Source of the DNA: Opisthorchis felineus | Lineage: Eukaryota; Platyhelminthes; Trematoda; Opisthorchiida; Opisthorchiidae | NCBI GenBank assembly: GCA_004794785.1 | Contig: SJOL01006408.1 | Span: forward strand, 1,276,617 to 1,340,616 | Direction: 5' to 3' | Length of the DNA: 64,000 bases | Shown here: positions 62,571 to 64,000 of the stretch, piece after piece | Position numbering within the stretch: the first letter of the stretch is position 1 | Layout of the letters: every line of letters begins with the position of its first letter | Notes under the pieces: model-generated | Database searches by the model: none | What the model was told of the DNA's origin: nothing | Seen by the model: the letters and a program-made list of their open reading frames with translations, nothing else | Program-made: the position numbers and the translations under genes

Positions 62571-62655
62571 AGAGCTTCTCAATCAGTCTTGGATGAAACC
62601 GAACAAAGAGGAAAAGGCGAAACATGTGTTGTTGGTTTGCAAGCGATTCAATGAG
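62571..62655 (+). CDS. RASGRF: RasGRF exon: CDC25 catalytic core start
   Basis: Phase 2 to 0, donor GAG|GTGAGT. Translation after the split Glu: ELLNQSWMKPNKEEKAKHVL then LVCKRFNE. It matches vertebrate EF.GQGWMKL.KNERTP.IM....HFND. The Gly-Gln-Gly-Trp of vertebrates is Asn-Gln-Ser-Trp here and TPYIMKT is replaced by AKHVLLV, so this exon is more diverged than its neighbours. The remaining catalytic residues are beyond the window. Confidence 0.95.
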
Positions 62656-64000
62656 GTGAGTCTTTTATTAGGTCGTATTTGTGGTATTTCCTGCACATCT
62701 GTTTACTGACTTTCTGTCAGTTTGTCTGCCTGTCTGTCTATCTGTACGCCTGTCTATCTGTCTATCTGTCTGGCAGTCATTCAGCCAGCCAGTCAGTCAA
62801 TTGGTCTGTCTGTCTACCTATCTGCCTGCCTGTCTGTTTGTCTGCTTGTCTGTCTGCCTGTCTGTCTGCCTATTTGCCTGCCTGTCTGTCTGTCTATCTA
62901 TCTGTCTGATTAGTGACTTCAAACATGACCCAAGTTGTTTCGCCACCATAAAGTCGTGGTCTCGACTAACGACAGGAGCCTAGATATTAATTTCATTCCA
63001 ATAAAACACGCTGTTCTCATCTAAATCTGGGTTCAACAATTGTAGAAATGGAAAACCAGTTGGATGTAGATATTTTATGGGCTTCAAGGTTAACTTAAAT
63101 TACAACAGACAATCAGTAATTGACTGTAACTCACTCAGTTCCTGAATTGCAGCTATCGTTTTCCACAGAACTTCAGGTCTAAGTCAGAGGGGGGGGTAGC
63201 CAGGCTCCATCAAGTTATGATCAGAATATTTCATCTCGGGTTTTTAGTTAATCTCGTCTCAAGCTGAAGTGAGCTCAGCACAGGGAGTGCGACGTCAGTG
63301 GTTAGGATCAGTGTGGGTCTCCACTCACCTAGCCCGCAGAAAATAAGGTATTCGCCAAGATATGTATAGAACCTCAATTACTGAATAGCCCGTGGAATTC
63401 GACTAAACATTCAGATGGAGACTTCACTGGCTACCAAGCTATGTGCACCGCAAGGATAAACGTGCGAGCATGTCACTCTAGACTGTTACACACCAAGGCA
63501 GATCAGAACTCCTCCTATATCGATTGTCCAAGATTAGCTTACTGAGCGTTTTCTATTGGTGCCTACAACTGCTCTATTGCTGTCTGACAGCAACAGACCA
63601 CTCCGATATTGTGTGAAATATAATGTGGCCATATGTACTGTCGGCCATGTCGGACTATCTTCGTTATTCCTCGAGCAGATTTCTTTAACTAGCGTTGGGT
63701 AATGTGAAAACCCGACCAACAAAGCTATTGAAAACAGCTGAGAAACCCTCAATGGTCCACTTAAATTACTTGGTAATTCGACCGTTGTGTTTCCTCGATA
63801 ATCCAAAGAATGTACAGTCTCAGTGCGCGCAACCCCACGCCTCCCCTATGTGGAATTTTCGAGTCCCAATCTGTCCAAACGGTTGGTCGCGTGCGCTGTT
63901 TTCGATAGAAAGCTACACAGGCCAGTCTACCAATCGATAAACGTCGTCCGCTCTCCAGTTGGTGAGATCAGATAGGCCATGCAAACCTCCTAGAGCTCCA
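62656..64000. other. Intron, incomplete at window end
   Basis: Begins at donor GTGAGT. Contains the CTGT/CTGC tetranucleotide tract at 62715-62909 and a G run near 63189-63196. No further RasGRF exon found before the window ends. Confidence 0.85.
62715..62909 (+). repeat. Interrupted (TGTC)n tetranucleotide tract
   Basis: About 195 bases of TGTC, TGCC and TATC units with occasional breaks. All three forward frames stay open, giving spurious Cys/Leu/Ser-rich open frames. Confidence 0.92.

Noticed and set aside
62679..62983. Cys/Leu/Ser-rich open frames in three forward frames
   Set aside because: Translation of the TGTC tetranucleotide tract.

Overview
This window is eukaryotic nuclear DNA. 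It is dominated by one large multi-exon gene on the + strand, an orthologue of the Ras/Rac guanine-nucleotide exchange factor RasGRF (RASGRF1/2). I placed exons by translating all frames, matching conserved RasGRF stretches, and requiring GT-AG borders with compatible phases. The high-confidence exons run from 11114 to 62655. In order they encode the C-terminal end of the DH domain, the second PH domain, the REM (RasGEF-N) domain, a very long low-complexity linker, the conserved pre-catalytic helix block, and the start of the CDC25/RasGEF catalytic domain. The first PH domain, IQ motif and most of the DH domain should lie upstream of the window; the rest of the catalytic domain lies downstream.

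The organism is most likely a flatworm, probably a trematode. This is inference, from the moderate GC content, kilobase-sized introns full of old tRNA-derived SINEs with hammerhead-like ribozyme cores (a type of element known from schistosomes), and a Penelope-like retroelement.

Layout: 1-11113 is upstream intronic or intergenic DNA with many repeats and one doubtful exon (2311-2412). 11114-20068 holds five exons for the DH end and PH2, with a ~190-residue insertion inside PH2. 24738-29797 holds the REM domain. 30944-56449 holds the linker exons; around 53.4 kb and 55.7 kb the coding frame is unresolved. 59111-62655 holds three exons entering the catalytic domain. Introns carry at least three ribozyme-bearing repeat families, and at 42409-44470 a Penelope-like element flanked by long inverted arms.

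The most interesting signal is shared by four unrelated-looking repeat families: a type I hammerhead layout (stem I, CUGAUGA-like core, stem II hairpin, GAAA, then a short self-complementary helix III followed by GUH and the stem I partner). The helix III sequences are ACTCGAGT, ACAGCTGT, ACCGGT and ACGT, each palindromic, as expected for ribozymes that act as dimers.
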